Shown in pieces: positions 13,832 through 14,827 of a stretch of DNA of 14,827 nucleotides. Position numbers and translations under genes: made by a program. The notes under the pieces are model-generated. The model had not been told where the DNA came from. It ran no database searches and saw nothing but the letters and a program-made list of their open reading frames with translations. The stretch is from VGRF01 sp964460485 (GTDB taxonomy: Bacteria; Myxococcota_A; UBA9160; UBA6930): the NCBI GenBank assembly GCA_964460485.1, contig CAYWRY010000104.1, forward strand, positions 1 through 14,827. The letters run 5' to 3'. Numbering within the stretch: position 1 is the first letter of the stretch; each line of letters begins with the position of its first letter.

Positions 13832-14656
13832 CTAGTGACTCTCGCCGAAGAAGAGCCGGGCAGCGTTCGCGTACAGGAACTTCTCGAGCACGCCCTCGCG
13901 CAGCGGCAGCGCGGGCAGCTCCTCGAAGTGGCGCGCGATCGGGACGCTCGGGTGGTTCGAGGCCCACAGGATCTTGTCCGCGCCGCGCGTGTTCATGAAG
14001 TGGATCAGCTCGCGGGGGAGCCGCTTCGGCGCCCAGGCCGAGGTCTGCAGGTGCAGGTTCCGGTACTTCAGCATCAGCCGGATCGCGACGTCCCACCACG
14101 GATCGGCACCGTGGCACATCAGCAGCTTCAGCTCGGGGAAGTGGAAGCAGACGCGGTCGAGGTGAAGCGGGTGCTGGCACTCGCCGGGCAGCGGCGGCAC
14201 CGGCATGCCGGTGTAGATCCCGCACACGAGTCCCAGCTCGATGCACTTGGTGTAGAGCGGGTAGTAGAGCGGCGTGTTCGGCGCGAGGTCGATCTGGAAC
14301 GGCACGACGCGCGCCTCCACCAACTCGCGCGGGAAGGCGCGCTTCAGCGCCTCCAGCGCGCGCAGGCCGCGCATGGCGGTGCGCGGGTCCACGCTCGCGG
14401 CGAGGAAGAAGCGCCCGGGGTGCTTCTCGAGGAACGCGAGCACGTGTGCGCTAGGCGCGACGGGGTCGACGCCGAGCACCGCGCGCTCGATGCCGTGCGC
14501 GTCCATCTGCGCGACGACCTCGTCGGGCGCGAGGTCGCGGAAGAGCGCCGCGCCCTGCTTGAACGTCTCCTCTTCCGCCTGCCTCAGCCATTCGGGCTGG
14601 CCGAGGCGGCTCATGTCGACGTTGATCGCGAGGTCGATCGCTCGCAATCTGGCCAC
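13832..14656 (-). CDS. Amidohydrolase family 2 protein (short paralogue)
   Basis: A 274-residue TIM-barrel protein of the Amidohydro_2 type. Recognisable parts are LAPDEVVAQMDAHGIERAVL, then YTGMPVPPLPGECQHPLHLD, then LLMCHGADPWWDVAIRLMLKYRNL (H182), TSAWAPKRLPRELIHFMN and the terminal LEKFLYANAARLF. The N-terminal HxH metal motif is absent: the strand reads IDLAINVDM. This may be a trait of the subgroup, whose members I recall with an ID-WVN type start. The normally conserved Asp in the GSDYP-like motif is Asn here (WASNHP, N234). Metal-dependent activity is therefore doubtful. The start is a GTG with GGGGAG about seven bases upstream. It leads the operon, 14 bp before the long paralogue, and could be a partner subunit. 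Function is unknown. Confidence 0.85.
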   Translation of the reverse strand: MARLRAIDLAINVDMSRLGQPEWLRQAEEETFKQGAALFRDLAPDEVVAQMDAHGIERAVLGVDPVAPSAHVLAFLEKHPGRFFLAASVDPRTAMRGLRALEALKRAFPRELVEARVVPFQIDLAPNTPLYYPLYTKCIELGLVCGIYTGMPVPPLPGECQHPLHLDRVCFHFPELKLLMCHGADPWWDVAIRLMLKYRNLHLQTSAWAPKRLPRELIHFMNTRGADKILWASNHPSVPIARHFEELPALPLREGVLEKFLYANAARLFFGESH

Positions 14657-14680
14657 AACGCACTCCCCGAGAGCGGCGCG

Positions 14681-14686
14681 ATTCTA
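14681..14686 (-). promoter_or_regulatory. Possible -10 box for the amidohydrolase operon
   Basis: On the minus strand TAGAAT lies 24 bases before the GTG start at 14656, which would give a short leader that still contains the ribosome site. No good -35 hexamer is found 16-18 bases further upstream. It is a weak call, made because AT-rich hexamers are rare in this DNA. Confidence 0.25.
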
Positions 14687-14775
14687 CGCCGGCCGAGAAG
14701 CCCGTGCGGCGGTGCCAGCGGGCGCAGCGCGGCGTGTGGAGCAGCGGGCAAGAGGCGCGGCGTGGGGACGGCCGG

Positions 14776-14807
14776 CGCTAGCCCGGATTTCTCACCAGCT
14801 TTCGCTT
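14776..14807. other. AT-richer block at the right edge, possible mobile-element end
   Basis: The stretch GCTAGCCCGGATTTCTCACC and the following AGCTTTCGCTTG differ in composition from the surrounding GC-rich DNA. The reverse complement GGTGAGAAATCCGGGCTAGC resembles sequences I associate with insertion-sequence termini in environmental bacteria. I cannot name the element and the window ends before a partner repeat or transposase could be seen. Confidence 0.25.
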
Positions 14808-14827
14808 GTCGCTCGGGATGGCCGGTT

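Overview
The window is high-GC DNA coded densely on both strands, with short gaps and frequent GTG starts. The gene set is a PEP-CTERM sorted envelope protein, several acyl-CoA-handling enzymes, paired TIM-barrel amidohydrolases, a CehA/McbA-type exported metallohydrolase and a ClpP-like protease. This suggests a Gram-negative environmental bacterium of the old 'Deltaproteobacteria' type (Myxococcota, Binatota or similar), probably a metagenome contig. The taxonomic placement is inference. I see no rRNA, tRNA, CRISPR array, integrase or complete insertion sequence.

Layout. 34-958 (+): a NUDT19-like Nudix hydrolase and a small Cys-rich CWC protein. 978-1781 (-): an enoyl-CoA hydratase converging on them. 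1782-2185: a divergent regulatory gap. 2186-2887 (+): a cistern-type PEP-CTERM protein followed by a clear intrinsic terminator. 3005-5427 (+): two acyl-CoA dehydrogenase subunits that look like the alpha and beta partners of a steroid-side-chain type heteromer. 5428-5791: a convergent gap holding a large hairpin and repeat copy A. 5792-9167 (-): a ClpP-like serine protease and a large exported PHP-domain metallohydrolase. 9289-11491 (+): an operon of CaiB/BaiF CoA-transferase, an internally deleted SDR and a cysteine-hydrolase-fold protein without the usual catalytic residues. 11542-12312 (+): a class I methyltransferase. 12313-12629: a convergent gap filled by repeat copy B. 12630-14656 (-): a two-gene amidohydrolase operon.

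How the genes may work together. The dehydrogenase pair, hydratase and CoA-transferase fit CoA-dependent breakdown of a bulky, possibly steroid- or terpenoid-like acid. The amidohydrolases and exported metallohydrolase could act on ring or ester/carbamate compounds. No single complete pathway can be read here, and the substrate is unknown.

The most notable unexplained structure is a roughly 240 bp non-coding element present twice, at 5537-5774 (-) and 12314-12562 (+). Both copies sit in the two large convergent intergenic gaps, just after the stop codon of the co-oriented gene. Four exact 9-14 nt blocks are separated by identical distances in both copies. A second repeat family, a palindrome built on CCCTTTGGGGTC, also occurs twice (9202-9239 and 11499-11525). 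Other oddities are the in-frame deleted SDR, the residue-depleted isochorismatase-like protein and an amidohydrolase with Asn at a normally Asp position.
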